A DNA stretch of 64,000 nt from Lysobacter sp. yr284. Its GTDB lineage: Bacteria; Pseudomonadota; Gammaproteobacteria; Xanthomonadales; Xanthomonadaceae. The notes under the pieces were generated by a model. That model made no database searches, had not been told where the DNA came from, and was given only the letters and a program-made list of their open reading frames with translations. Of this stretch, positions 36,668 through 44,995 are shown one piece after another; the first letter of the stretch is position 1; each line of letters begins with the position of its first letter. A program made the position numbers and the translations under genes. The DNA lies in contig NZ_FNPT01000002.1 in the NCBI RefSeq assembly GCF_900107375.1, forward strand, positions 1 to 64,000. The letters run 5' to 3'.

Positions 36668-38107
36668 ATGACCCACGACTCCCCGGCGGCCGATCCGCCC
36701 CACGCCGCCGACGCCCATCCGCCGCAATCGCTGTGGCGCGAACTGCGCGACGCGGTCCGCGGCACCGACGCCGACTACACCAAGATCCCGCTGCGCCGCG
36801 CGGTGTTCCTGCTGGCCGTGCCGATGGTGCTGGAGCTGGTGCTGGAATCGACCTTCGCCGTGGTCGACATCTTCTTCGTCTCCAAGCTCGGCCCCTCGGC
36901 GGTGGCCACGGTCGGGCTGACCGAGAGCTACCTGTTCCTGCTGTATGCGGTGGCGATGGGGCTGGCGATGGCGGTCACCGCGGTGGTGGCGCGGCGCATC
37001 GGCGAAGGCAAGCGCGAAGAAGCCGCGGCGACCGCGGTGCAGGCGATCCTGATCGCGCTGCTGGTGTCGGTGCCGCCGGCGCTGGCCGGCATCTTCTACG
37101 CCCAGGACCTGTTGCGGCTGATGGGCGCCGATGCCTGGAGCATCGAGCACGGCTACCGCTACACCCAGTGGATGCTCGGCGCCAACGTGGTGATCGTGCT
37201 GTTGTTCGTGATCAACGCGATCTTCCGCGGCGCCGGCGACGCGGCGATTTCGATGAGGGTGCTGTGGCTGTCCAACGGCCTCAACATCGTGCTGTGCCCG
37301 CTGCTGATCTTCGGCCCGGGGCCGTTCCCGGCGTGGGGCATCGAGGGCGCGGCGATCGCCACCTGCATCGGCCGCGGCTGCGGCGTGGCGTACCAGCTGT
37401 GGGTGCTGTTCCGCGGCGGCAAGCACATCCGGGTGACCGCGGCGCAACTGGTCTGGCACGGCACGATGCTGTGGAGCATCGTGCGCACCTCGCTCGGCGG
37501 CATCGGCCAGATGATCGTGGCGATGACCGCGTGGATCTTCCTGATGCGCATCCTGGCCACCATCGGCAGCGAGGCGGTGGCCGGCGCGACCATCGCCATC
37601 CGGGTGATGATGTTCACGATGATGCCGGCCTGGGGCATGTCCAACGCCGCCGCGACCCTGGTCGGGCAGAACCTCGGCGCCGGCCACGCCGACCGCGCCG
37701 AGGCCGCGGTGTGGCAGATCGGCTGGTACAACATGGGCTACCTGGTGCTGGTGTCGGTGCTGTTCTTCGCCTTCCCGCAGCAGCTGGTCGGGATCTTCAG
37801 CGCCGATGCCGAGGTGGTCAAGGTCGGCGCCGAATGGCTGCGGATCCTGTCGTACTCGTTCTTCATCTACGGCTGGTGGATGGTCACGGTGCAGGCCTTC
37901 AACGGCGCCGGCGACACGATCACCCCGACCAAGATCAACGTGGTGTTCTTCTGGCTGATCCAGATCCCGCTGTCGTACTGGCTGGCGATCCACCTGGGCT
38001 GGAAGGAACTGGGCGTGTTCTGGGCGGTGTTCGTGTCGGAGACCTCCGTCGGCGCCTTCACCCTGTGGCTGTTCACCCGCGGCAAGTGGAAGCTGGCGAA
38101 GGTGTGA
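36668..38107 (+). CDS. MATE-family multidrug/Na+ (or H+) antiporter
   Basis: A 479-residue integral membrane exporter with about 12 helices. The hydrophilic N-terminal 45 residues are followed by LRRAVFLLAVPMVLELVLES, the usual first helix, and ALESTFAVVDIFFVS-type sequence. Two homologous halves are visible, with SGAGD/RGAGD-type turns (FRGAGDAAISM and FNGAGDTITPT). The ATG at 36668 is preferred to an upstream in-frame ATG (36569) because of the GGAGC just before it. Likely drug, dye or cationic-compound efflux. Confidence 0.92.
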   Translation: MTHDSPAADPPHAADAHPPQSLWRELRDAVRGTDADYTKIPLRRAVFLLAVPMVLELVLESTFAVVDIFFVSKLGPSAVATVGLTESYLFLLYAVAMGLAMAVTAVVARRIGEGKREEAAATAVQAILIALLVSVPPALAGIFYAQDLLRLMGADAWSIEHGYRYTQWMLGANVVIVLLFVINAIFRGAGDAAISMRVLWLSNGLNIVLCPLLIFGPGPFPAWGIEGAAIATCIGRGCGVAYQLWVLFRGGKHIRVTAAQLVWHGTMLWSIVRTSLGGIGQMIVAMTAWIFLMRILATIGSEAVAGATIAIRVMMFTMMPAWGMSNAAATLVGQNLGAGHADRAEAAVWQIGWYNMGYLVLVSVLFFAFPQQLVGIFSADAEVVKVGAEWLRILSYSFFIYGWWMVTVQAFNGAGDTITPTKINVVFFWLIQIPLSYWLAIHLGWKELGVFWAVFVSETSVGAFTLWLFTRGKWKLAKV

Positions 38108-38112
38108 GCGTG

Positions 38113-38248
38113 CCGGGGGCTTCGGTCCCGATGCCTTTGGTTGCGATCGCGGTGACCGGAAACGAAAGCGTCGGGGCTGAAGGCCCTCCCACCACTGCCG
38201 GGCAACCGCCTGGTGGGAGGGCCTTCAGGCCCGACGCTTTTCGCTCAG
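38113..38248. repeat. GTGGGAGGGCCTTC repeats, tail-to-tail
   Basis: A degraded left arm at 38113, a full arm GGGGCTGAAGGCCCTCCCAC at about 38174, then GGTGGGAGGGCCTTCAGGCC at about 38212. The last two are opposed across about 18 bases (ACTGCCGGGCAACCGCCT), the reverse of the usual face-to-face pair. Confidence 0.75.
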
Positions 38249-38288
38249 GTCGCAGCAGTCGCAGCAGTCGCAGCATCGCAGCGGCAAT

Positions 38289-38747
38289 TCATTTCGCGCC
38301 CCCGTCGAGCCCGTCGCCGGCCAGCGGCTGCGACCATTCGATTTCGTAGCGGTTCCACTGCCCCGGAAACAGCTCGCCCTCGACCGCGCGCTTGCGCAGC
38401 GCGCCGCGCCGGCGCACCGTCCGGCCGCGCAGGCGGTCGAGGCCGCCGTCGATCAGCGCTTCCAGTTCGGTGTAGCGCGGGTCGAACTGGCCGTACTTGG
38501 GATGGCTCTGCGGCGTCAGCCGCCCGGCGTTGACCTCGGCCTCCCAGCGTTGCCAGATCGCCCAGTGCTGCTGCGCCCAGTCCCAGGTTTCGGCATCGAT
38601 CGGGGTGACCGCGAACAGGTCGCGGTATTCCTCCTGTTGCGGATCGAACAGGCAGGAGAAGTAATGCGGGCGCCCCTCGCAATCGGCGATGCCGGTGCGC
38701 GGGCCGTCCCAGTAGTCCCAGGTCATGTGGATCGGTTCGTAGGCCAT
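38289..38747 (-). CDS. Conserved hypothetical protein (152 residues)
   Basis: A soluble protein rich in Trp, Tyr and charged residues, beginning MAYEPIHMTWDYWDGPRTG. The pattern WDWAQQHWAIWQRWEAEVNAG suggests an amphipathic helix core. The sequence CEGRPHYFSCLFDPQQEEYRD contains two Cys. It is followed on the same strand by a small membrane gene, with 16 bases or so between, but no link is known. I do not recognise the family beyond its presence in many proteobacteria. Confidence 0.75.
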   Translation of the reverse strand: MAYEPIHMTWDYWDGPRTGIADCEGRPHYFSCLFDPQQEEYRDLFAVTPIDAETWDWAQQHWAIWQRWEAEVNAGRLTPQSHPKYGQFDPRYTELEALIDGGLDRLRGRTVRRRGALRKRAVEGELFPGQWNRYEIEWSQPLAGDGLDGGAK

Positions 38748-38763
38748 GCGCGGCTCCGAAGAT

Positions 38764-38994
38764 TCAGGCGCTGAGCCCGGTCTTGCTCAGGGCGACAAGG
38801 AACAGTACCAGCAGCCAGAAACCGACGCCCGCGAGCAGGCAGGCGCTGTCGCCGGGCGGCTTGCGCCGGTAGAACGGCCACAACACCAGCCGGCCGATGC
38901 CATAGATCAGCCACTCCACCACCACTTCGAATACGATGCGGCCGAACAGCCGCAGCGCGGCGCCGGCGACTTCGGCCAATGCGTCCAGGGCCAT
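38764..38994 (-). CDS. Small membrane protein of unknown function
   Basis: A 76-residue protein with two hydrophobic helices, about residues 10-40 (IVFEVVVEWLIYGIGRLVLW) and 52-72 (LLAGVGFWLLVLFLVAL). The start ATG at 38994 is chosen to leave a short N-terminus before the first helix. It precedes the 152-residue gene on the same strand, and a VOC gene lies upstream. Confidence 0.65.
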   Translation of the reverse strand: MALDALAEVAGAALRLFGRIVFEVVVEWLIYGIGRLVLWPFYRRKPPGDSACLLAGVGFWLLVLFLVALSKTGLSA

Positions 38995-39065
38995 GCGTTT
39001 CGCTCCGTAGGCGTTGCAGCCCGGCTGCGGCGGCGCGCGGCGGCCGGGCCAGGCCGGCTGCAGCC

Positions 39066-39416
39066 TCAGGCCTCGGTCCACACCGCCAGTTCGTAGCCGT
39101 CCGGATCGGTGAAGTGGAAGCGACGGCCGCCGGGAAACTCGTGTTCGGCGACGATCGCGCCGCCGGCGGCTTCGACCTTGCCGCGCGCGTCGGCGAGGTC
39201 GTCGGCGTAGATCACCACCAGCGCGCCGCCGGGGCGCGGCGCGGCGTGGGTGCTGAAGCCGCCCTTCATGCGGCCGTCGTCGAACTCGCAGTAATCCGGG
39301 CCGTAGTCGGTGAAGCGCCAGCCGAACGCGGCGCCGTAGAAGGCCTTGGACGCGGCGATGTCGGCGACGTTGAATTCGAGGTAGTCCAGGCGCAGGTTGC
39401 GGTCGGTCGTGGTCAT
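39066..39416 (-). CDS. VOC-superfamily (glyoxalase/bleomycin-resistance-like) protein
   Basis: A 116-residue single-domain protein with two beta-alpha-beta-beta-beta modules. The first module starts LDYLEFNVADIAASKAFYGA and the second PGGALVVIYADDLADARGKV. In classical glyoxalases the metal residues are His and Glu; here the first strand carries Glu, so the metal site, if any, differs. The C-terminal FTDPDGYELAVWTE is a family hallmark. Substrate unknown. Confidence 0.88.
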   Translation of the reverse strand: MTTTDRNLRLDYLEFNVADIAASKAFYGAAFGWRFTDYGPDYCEFDDGRMKGGFSTHAAPRPGGALVVIYADDLADARGKVEAAGGAIVAEHEFPGGRRFHFTDPDGYELAVWTEA

Positions 39417-39615
39417 GGGGGCGGGCATCGGGGTTGGGGAATGGGGGCGCGGCTTGCCGGCTTGGCTGGCGTTGCGGCGGCGAGTCGGCATCCGCTCGCG
39501 GTCGCGATCGCAGCGCGCAGCCGCAGCGTGCTGGAAAGCCCCGCCCGCGGCAAGCGCGCGGGCCGCGCATGCGCTAACCGGATGCGGCCGCGCCGCGCGG
39601 ACAACCTTCGCCCAC

Positions 39616-39645
39616 GAAAAAGGCCGCCGGTCGCCCGGCGGCCTT
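39616..39645 (-). terminator. Rho-independent terminator of the CsgG-like gene
   Basis: On the minus strand AAGGCCGCCGGG and CCGGCGGCCTT pair around a few bases and run into TTTTTCGTG. It is 27 bases after the CsgG-like stop. Confidence 0.85.
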
Positions 39646-39671
39646 CGCGCGCTGAGCGGACGCCGCGGCGC

Positions 39672-40637
39672 TTACTTCGACAGTTCCAGCGCCAGCGAGG
39701 TCACCCAGCCCTTGTTGCCGAGTTCGTCCTCGACTTCCCACATCGCGCCCTGCTTGTTGCCGGTGGGGTAGAGCATCATGCCCGGATCGAGCGGGCGCAC
39801 CACCTTGCCGCTGCCGTTGGCGTTGGCGAACAGGCGCGCGGACTTGATCACGGTGACCGCCTGCTGCGCGTTCGACGCCGAGGCGTTGCCGGACAGGCCG
39901 CCGAGTTCGGCGACCAGGTTGGTGTAGGCCTGCAGGTAGGCCATGGTGATGACCTGGCCGATCTCGGTGTTGGCGTAGCCCGACACGCCGGCCCCGCCCA
40001 GGCCGCTGCTGCCGAACAGCGAGCCGCTGGCGCCGAAGCCGATGTCGGTCTTCTTGGCGCTGCCCTCGGACATGGCGACCTGCTCGGAGGAGCGCACGTC
40101 GGTGACGGTCAGCACCACGTCGGCGGTCTTCTTGTTGAAGTTGAGGTTGCCGGCCACCGCGCCGGCGCGGCCGCCGATCAGCCCGCCGATCAGCCCGCCC
40201 ACGGCGTTGCCGCCGGCGTTGGAGTTCTTCGAGATCAGGTCCGGCACCAGCACGTAGTCGGCGGCGCGGATCTGGCCCTTGCCGACGTTGGACTTGTTGC
40301 GCAGCTGGCCGCTGGCGGCGAGGTCGCGTTCGCGCATCGCCATGTCCATGCCGGCGCCGCGGTCGACCAGGGTGAAGCAGCGCGACTTCTGCACGAACAC
40401 CTTGATCAGCTTGCTCGGCGCAGGCAGCTGCTGGCCGGTCCACCAGTTGGTCGCGTCTTCCGGCTCGATCACCGAGATCGCGCCGAGGTTCTTCGAGCAG
40501 GTCGGAATCTCGTTCATCTTTTCGGCGCGCTGGTCCTGCGCGCTCTTGCGCTGCGCCCAACCCGGCGCGGCGACCAGCGCCACGCCCAGGCCCACCACGC
40601 AGGCCATGGCCTGGATTCCCCGATTAGCGGTCTTCAT
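39672..40637 (-). CDS. CsgG/HfaB-family secreted protein with C-terminal SH3-like domain
   Basis: A 321-residue protein with a signal peptide ending GWA-QRK at about residue 29. The middle has the CsgG-like pattern: the strand KLIKVFVQKSRCFTLVDRGA and VLVPDLISKNSN, a Gly-rich GGLIGGLIGGRAGA stretch, then VVLTVTDVRSSEQV. The last 60 residues (SARLFANANGSGKVV to KGWVTSLAL) look like an SH3b fold. No lipobox is present, so it may be periplasmic rather than an outer-membrane lipoprotein. No curli-subunit genes lie nearby. Lone copies of this type are common in Xanthomonadaceae. Confidence 0.8.
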   Translation of the reverse strand: MKTANRGIQAMACVVGLGVALVAAPGWAQRKSAQDQRAEKMNEIPTCSKNLGAISVIEPEDATNWWTGQQLPAPSKLIKVFVQKSRCFTLVDRGAGMDMAMRERDLAASGQLRNKSNVGKGQIRAADYVLVPDLISKNSNAGGNAVGGLIGGLIGGRAGAVAGNLNFNKKTADVVLTVTDVRSSEQVAMSEGSAKKTDIGFGASGSLFGSSGLGGAGVSGYANTEIGQVITMAYLQAYTNLVAELGGLSGNASASNAQQAVTVIKSARLFANANGSGKVVRPLDPGMMLYPTGNKQGAMWEVEDELGNKGWVTSLALELSK

Positions 40638-40774
40638 CGTTTCGTTCCTTAAAACTGCATCCTGTTTGACCCGCCGCGACCGTTGCGGGCGCGGCGACTG
40701 ACGGAGCCCGGGCGTCGTTCCCCCGGCCACGCTGCAGGGGCAGCGGGAGGTCGGCAGAGGGTCCCCAGACGCAG

Positions 40775-40799
40775 GCAGGCCGGGCGAACCCCGGCCTGC
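40775..40799. promoter_or_regulatory. Perfect 10-bp hairpin in the CsgG-like / AAA ATPase divergent gap
   Basis: GCAGGCCGGG and CCCGGCCTGC pair around CGAAC. There is no U-tract on either strand, so termination is unlikely. It sits 138 bases upstream of the CsgG-like start. Confidence 0.45.
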
Positions 40800-40814
40800 A
40801 CGACGACTCACCAG

Positions 40815-40838
40815 TGCATGATAACGTGATCTATTGCA
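40815..40838. promoter_or_regulatory. AT-rich imperfect palindrome, possible operator
   Basis: A 24-base site with TGCA at both ends (40815-40818 and 40835-40838) and matching A.A.C / G.T.T positions between. It is followed by TAAAAAGG and lies 114 bases before the AAA ATPase start. It stands out from the GC-rich surroundings, as a regulated promoter would. Confidence 0.45.
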
Positions 40839-40951
40839 TAAAAAGGACGTCCGTTCTGTGTCTGGAGCGGACGCCGGCCGGCCGTCGGCGCAGCCGTTGC
40901 GACGCGCGGGCGGCATCCTGTCCGGCGTTTTCGACTTCCCCGAGCACGCGC

Positions 40952-42112
40952 ATGCTGCAGACCCTGGCGATCGCCCACTACCGCTCGCTGCACAAACTCG
41001 AGCTGGGCCTGGGCCGGCTCAACGTGGTCACCGGCGCCAACGGCTGTGGCAAGTCCAACCTCTACCGCGCCCTGCGGCTGCTGGCGGAAACCGCGCAGGG
41101 CGGGGTGGTGCCGGCGCTGGCGCGCGAGGGCGGCCTGCCGTCGGCGCTGTGGGCCGGGCCGGAGACGGTCTCGGCGCGGATGAAGCGCGGCGAGGCGCCG
41201 GTGCAGGGCACCCAGCGCCAGGCGCCGGTGGCGCTGCGGCTGGGGTTCGCCGGCGAGGACTACGGCTACGCCATCGACCTGGGCCTGCCGATCCCGTCCA
41301 GGACCCTGTTCGGGATGGACCCGCAGATCAAGCGCGAGGCGATCTGGAGCGGTCCGTTCTTGCGCAGCTCCAACTTGCTGGTCGACCGCCGCGGCGGCCT
41401 GGCGCGGGTGCGCGAGGGCCGCGGCTGGCGCGTCGCCGCCGAGCACCTGAGCCCGTTCGAGAGCCTGTTCGCGCAGTTGTCCGACCCGCGCGCGGCGCCG
41501 GAGGTGCTGAGCCTGCGCGAGGCCATCCGCGGCTGGCGCTTCTACGACCATTTCCGCAGCGACGCGCAGGCGCCGGCGCGGCAGCCGCAGCTGGGCACGA
41601 TGACCCCGGTGCTCAGCCACGACGGCCGCGACCTGGCCGCGGCGTGGCAGACCATCGTCGAGATCGGCGATGCGCGCGCGCTGGCCGAGGCGGTCGACGA
41701 CGCCTTCCCCGGCGCGCGCGTGCGCGTGGCCGGCGACGGCGGGCGTTTCGTGCTCGAACTCGAGCAACCCGGCCTGCTGCGGCCGCTGTCGGCGGCGGAG
41801 CTGTCCGACGGCACCTTGCGCTACCTGCTGTGGATCGCCGCCCTGCACACCCCGCGGCCGCCGCCGCTGATGGTGCTCAACGAACCCGAGACCAGCCTGC
41901 ATCCGGACCTGCTGCCGGCGCTGGGCCGGTTGATCGCGCGCGCCTCCCGGCGCAGCCAGGTGTGGGTGGTCTCGCACGCGACCCGGCTGGTCGCGGCGCT
42001 GGAGGACGAGGACGGCTGCAACGCGATCCGCCTGCACAAACCCTTCGGGCAGACCGAGGTGGAAGGGCAGGGCCTGCTCGACGCGCCGGCGTGGTATTGG
42101 CCGGAGCGGTGA
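40952..42112 (+). CDS. Stand-alone AAA (ABC/RecF-like) ATPase
   Basis: A 386-residue protein of the AAA_21 / predicted-ATPase group. Walker A GANGCGKS is at residues 28-35, an ABC-like signature LSDGTLRYL is in the C-terminal half, and Walker B LMVLNEPETSLHPDL follows with the family Glu. The start MLQTLAIAHYRSLHKLELGL is typical. In-frame codons upstream to 40814 exist but run through the palindrome and show no homology. No TOPRIM domain or nuclease partner is adjacent, so it is not a clear OLD-type or Gabija-type defence gene. Role unknown. Confidence 0.88.
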   Translation: MLQTLAIAHYRSLHKLELGLGRLNVVTGANGCGKSNLYRALRLLAETAQGGVVPALAREGGLPSALWAGPETVSARMKRGEAPVQGTQRQAPVALRLGFAGEDYGYAIDLGLPIPSRTLFGMDPQIKREAIWSGPFLRSSNLLVDRRGGLARVREGRGWRVAAEHLSPFESLFAQLSDPRAAPEVLSLREAIRGWRFYDHFRSDAQAPARQPQLGTMTPVLSHDGRDLAAAWQTIVEIGDARALAEAVDDAFPGARVRVAGDGGRFVLELEQPGLLRPLSAAELSDGTLRYLLWIAALHTPRPPPLMVLNEPETSLHPDLLPALGRLIARASRRSQVWVVSHATRLVAALEDEDGCNAIRLHKPFGQTEVEGQGLLDAPAWYWPER

Positions 42113-42171
42113 GGGGGAGTTGGGGGCGTCGCCATCGCGAAGGCGCCGTCGCGGCTCTGCAGCCGCGTCGC

Positions 42172-42500
42172 TGTTGGAAGTCCGACTGTAGGAGCTGCGC
42201 AAGCTGCGACCGCGACACTGCAGCTGCGACGCAAGCTGCCGCAACGCGGTCGCGGCTCGCGCCGCTCCTACAGGGCAAGCCCGTAGCCATGTCGTTGCTG
42301 GAAGTCCGGCGGTAGGCGCTGCGCAAGCTGCGACCTCGACACCGCGCCTGCGACGCAAGCCGCCGCAACGCGGTCGCGGCTCGCGCCGCTCCTACAGGGC
42401 AAGCCCGTCGCCATGTCGTTGCTGGAAGTCCGGCGGTAGGCGCTGCGCAAGCTGCGACCGCGACACCGCGCCTGCGACGCAACTCACCGCCAGACAACGG
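42172..42500. repeat. Tandem repeat with a 124-bp period, about 2.6 units
   Basis: GGAAGTCCG landmarks start at 42172, 42296 and 42420, giving exact 124-base spacing. Each unit holds TAGG[AC]GCTGCGCAAGCTGC and GGTCGCGGCTCGCGCCGCTC arms plus CCATGTCGTTGCTGG. The third unit runs into the end of the LysR gene. Near-identity of units 2 and 3 suggests recent duplication. No gene is seen in 42113-42518. Confidence 0.9.
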
Positions 42501-42518
42501 CCGCGCAATCGCGACGAC

Positions 42519-43460
42519 TCACGCCACCGCCGCCAACGGCTTGCCGAAATTCGTCCCGACCATCGCCGGGATGCGTTCCACCAGCAGGTCGATCGCCGCG
42601 CGCGTGCGCAGCGGCAGGTAGTGGGTGTGCGGCCACACCGCGCTGATCCGGCTGCCGACCACGCGGTCGGCGTGCATCACCATTTGCAGCTCGCCGCTGC
42701 GCAGGTAGCGGCTCAGCAGCCAGCACGGCAGCTGCGCCAGGCCGGCGCCGGCGATGGCGGCGTCGGCGATGGCCTGCAGGTCGTCGAAGCGCAGGCGTGC
42801 GTTGACCTGCGGCTCGCGCACTTCGTCGTCGCCGTCGCGCAGGCGCCAGGGAACGAGCTGGCCGTGGCGGCCGTAGATCACCGCGTCGTGGCCGGCGAAG
42901 TCGTCGATCTCGCGCGGCAGCCCGCGCTTGGCCAGGTACGCCGGCGCGGCGCAGATGCCCAGGTGCTCCTGGGTCAACAGGCGCGCGGCGAGGGTGGCGC
43001 TGTCGCGCAGGCGGCCGACGCGGATGCCCAGGTCGTAGCCTTCCTCGACCAGGTCGACCATGCGGTCGTTGAACGACAGGTCGATCTCGAGCTTGGGATG
43101 GCGCCGCGACAGTTCCAGCACCACCGGCGCCACGCAGTGGCGGCCGAACATCACCGGCGCGCTGATTCGCAGCCGCCCGCTGGGTTCGCGCCGGCCGCTG
43201 TCGAGCGCGGCCTCGGCGGCGTCGAGTTCGGCCAGCGCCTTGACGCAACGCTCGTAGTAGGCCTGGCCGTCTTCGCTCAGGCTCTGGCGGCGGGTGCTGC
43301 GGTGGAACAGGCGCACGCCGAGCTGCTGTTCGAGCCGGGCGATGCGCTTGCCGATGGCCGAGCGGGTCACCCCCAGGCGCTCGGCGGCGACGGCGAAGCT
43401 GCCGGCCTCGGCGGACTGGACGAAGGCGACGATGCCGAGCAGGCGGTCGTTGACGGCCAT
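42519..43460 (-). CDS. LysR-family transcriptional regulator
   Basis: A 313-residue LTTR. The winged HTH is at 1-65 (GIVAFVQSAEAGSFAVAAERL, then GVTRSAIGKRIARLEQQLG), followed by the linker helix and a type-2 periplasmic-binding effector domain with RISAPVMFGRHCVAP at about 94-108. It diverges from an alcohol-dehydrogenase-like gene, the classical LysR arrangement, so it likely activates or represses that gene. The effector is unknown. Confidence 0.92.
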   Translation of the reverse strand: MAVNDRLLGIVAFVQSAEAGSFAVAAERLGVTRSAIGKRIARLEQQLGVRLFHRSTRRQSLSEDGQAYYERCVKALAELDAAEAALDSGRREPSGRLRISAPVMFGRHCVAPVVLELSRRHPKLEIDLSFNDRMVDLVEEGYDLGIRVGRLRDSATLAARLLTQEHLGICAAPAYLAKRGLPREIDDFAGHDAVIYGRHGQLVPWRLRDGDDEVREPQVNARLRFDDLQAIADAAIAGAGLAQLPCWLLSRYLRSGELQMVMHADRVVGSRISAVWPHTHYLPLRTRAAIDLLVERIPAMVGTNFGKPLAAVA

Positions 43461-43524
43461 GGGATTGGTTCCTACGGGGCTACGGAGAGTGGAATGAAGC
43501 TAGCCACTAGAGCGCGCGTGGCGA

Positions 43525-43537
43525 CGCTATCGTAGCG
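43525..43537. promoter_or_regulatory. Candidate LysR binding site
   Basis: CGCTATCGTAGCG is a perfect 5-base inverted repeat over TCG, 58 bases before the dehydrogenase start and 64 bases before the lysR start. LysR sites are often T-N11-A motifs; this one is only a dyad, so assignment is tentative. Confidence 0.4.
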
Positions 43538-43595
43538 CTCCCCGGCCGCGGCATCGTTCCGGCCCGTCATCCCCACTGTTCCAGGAGTGTCCCCC

Positions 43596-44612
43596 ATGAA
43601 GGCTTACCGCATCCGCGCCGGCCGCGGCATCGACTCGCTCGCCCTGGCCGAGGAAGCGCCCGCGCCGCTGGGCGCCGGACAGGTGCGCCTGCGCGTGCGC
43701 GCGGTGTCGCTGAACTTCCGCGACCTGATGGTCGCCGACGGCCGTTATCCGGCCGGCGGCGAGCGCCCGGTGATCCCGGCGTCGGACGCCGTCGCCGAGG
43801 TGATCGAGCTCGGCCCCGGCGCGACCCGCTGGGCGCTCGGCGACCGCGTCGCCACCAGCTTCTTCCCGCACTGGCACGCCGGCGCCGCCAGCGCCCACGC
43901 CACCCGCGCGCCGTTCGGCGCCGACGCCGACGGCGTGCTGGCCGAACAGATCGTGGTCTCGGAAGACTCGGTGTTTGCCGTGCCCGCGCACCTCGACGAC
44001 GCCCAGGCCGCGACCCTGACCTGCGCCGGCGTCACCGCCTGGAACGCGCTGTTCGTCGAAGCGCGCCTGCGTCCGGGCCAGAACGTGCTGCTGCTGGGCA
44101 CCGGCGGGGTCTCGATCTGGGGCCTGCAACTGGCCAAGGCGGCGGGGCTGCGCGCGATCGTCACCTCCTCCAGCGACGCCAAGCTCGAACGCGCCCGCGC
44201 GCTCGGCGCCGATGCGACCATCAACTACCGCACCCATCCGGAATGGCAGGAGCAAGCGCTGCGCCTGACCGGCGGCAACGGCGTCGACGCGGTGCTGGAA
44301 GTCGGCGGCGCCGGCACCCTGGCGCGTTCGCTGCGCGCGGCGGCGATGAACGGCACGATCGCGATCATCGGCGGGGTCAGCGGCTTCGCCGGCGAGTTCG
44401 ACCCGTTCGCGCTGATCATGGGCGCCAAGCGCCTGTCCGGCATCTTCGTCGGCAGCCGCGGCATGGGCGAGGACCTGGCGCGCTTCGTCGACGTCAACAA
44501 GATCGTACCGGTGGTGGACCGCACGTTCGCGTTCGCGCAGGCGCAAGAGGCCTATCGCTACCTGGAAAGCGGCTCGCACTTCGGCAAGGTCGCGATCCAG
44601 GTCGCTCGCTGA
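43596..44612 (+). CDS. Zinc-type MDR-family NAD(P)-dependent oxidoreductase
   Basis: A 338-residue medium-chain dehydrogenase/reductase. AGGAG lies 8 bases before the ATG (MKAYRIRAGRG). The N-terminal GroES-like fold includes VSLNFRDLMVADGRYPAGG and the cofactor-binding Rossmann motif is LLGTGGVSIWGLQLAKAAG. The four-Cys structural zinc loop is absent, which fits quinone-oxidoreductase-like members. It is divergent from the LysR gene that probably controls it. Substrate unknown. Confidence 0.9.
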   Translation: MKAYRIRAGRGIDSLALAEEAPAPLGAGQVRLRVRAVSLNFRDLMVADGRYPAGGERPVIPASDAVAEVIELGPGATRWALGDRVATSFFPHWHAGAASAHATRAPFGADADGVLAEQIVVSEDSVFAVPAHLDDAQAATLTCAGVTAWNALFVEARLRPGQNVLLLGTGGVSIWGLQLAKAAGLRAIVTSSSDAKLERARALGADATINYRTHPEWQEQALRLTGGNGVDAVLEVGGAGTLARSLRAAAMNGTIAIIGGVSGFAGEFDPFALIMGAKRLSGIFVGSRGMGEDLARFVDVNKIVPVVDRTFAFAQAQEAYRYLESGSHFGKVAIQVAR

Positions 44613-44627
44613 CGCAGGAACCGGTTG

Positions 44628-44785
44628 CAGGAGCGGCGCCAGGCGCGATCGCGTTGGCGCAGGCGGCGCCGTAGCTGCGGTGCCGCGGTCGCGGCTTGCG
44701 TCGCTCCTGCAGTCGGGCCTGCAGCGACGGCGCGGCTCGGGGCTCACCCTGTAGGAGCGGCGCAAGCCGCGACCGCGCCAAGGCG
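44628..44785. repeat. GTAGGAGCGGCGC repeats between the dehydrogenase and GNAT genes
   Basis: Arms at about 44630 (TGCAGGAGCGGCGCCAGGCG), 44687-44715 (opposed) and 44752-44782 (forward). The gap 44613-44995 holds these repeats and a GC-rich run with no gene that I can support. Confidence 0.75.
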
Positions 44786-44995
44786 TCCACGACGAAACTC
44801 CACTCCCCGCGTTCCGGCACGCGCCAGTCGCGAAAGCCGGCGTCCGGCCGTAAACGAGGCGCCGCGGCCCGCGGCCCGCGCCGCTCCGACACAGCGGCCG
44901 CGCCGCCCCCGCGCATGACTATCCGCGGATACCGCAGCACGCCCCGCGCATGCGATCTTGGGCGCATCGCCTCCGGGCCTGCCCGTCTCGCCGCC

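Noticed and set aside
40952-42112. AAA ATPase as an OLD/Gabija/Septu-type defence gene
   Set aside because: No TOPRIM domain in the protein and no UvrD-like or HNH nuclease gene adjacent, so defence assignment is unsupported.
42519-44612. LysR plus dehydrogenase as part of an antibiotic or degradation cluster
   Set aside because: Only the regulator and one MDR enzyme are present; no other pathway genes adjoin, and repeats bound both sides.
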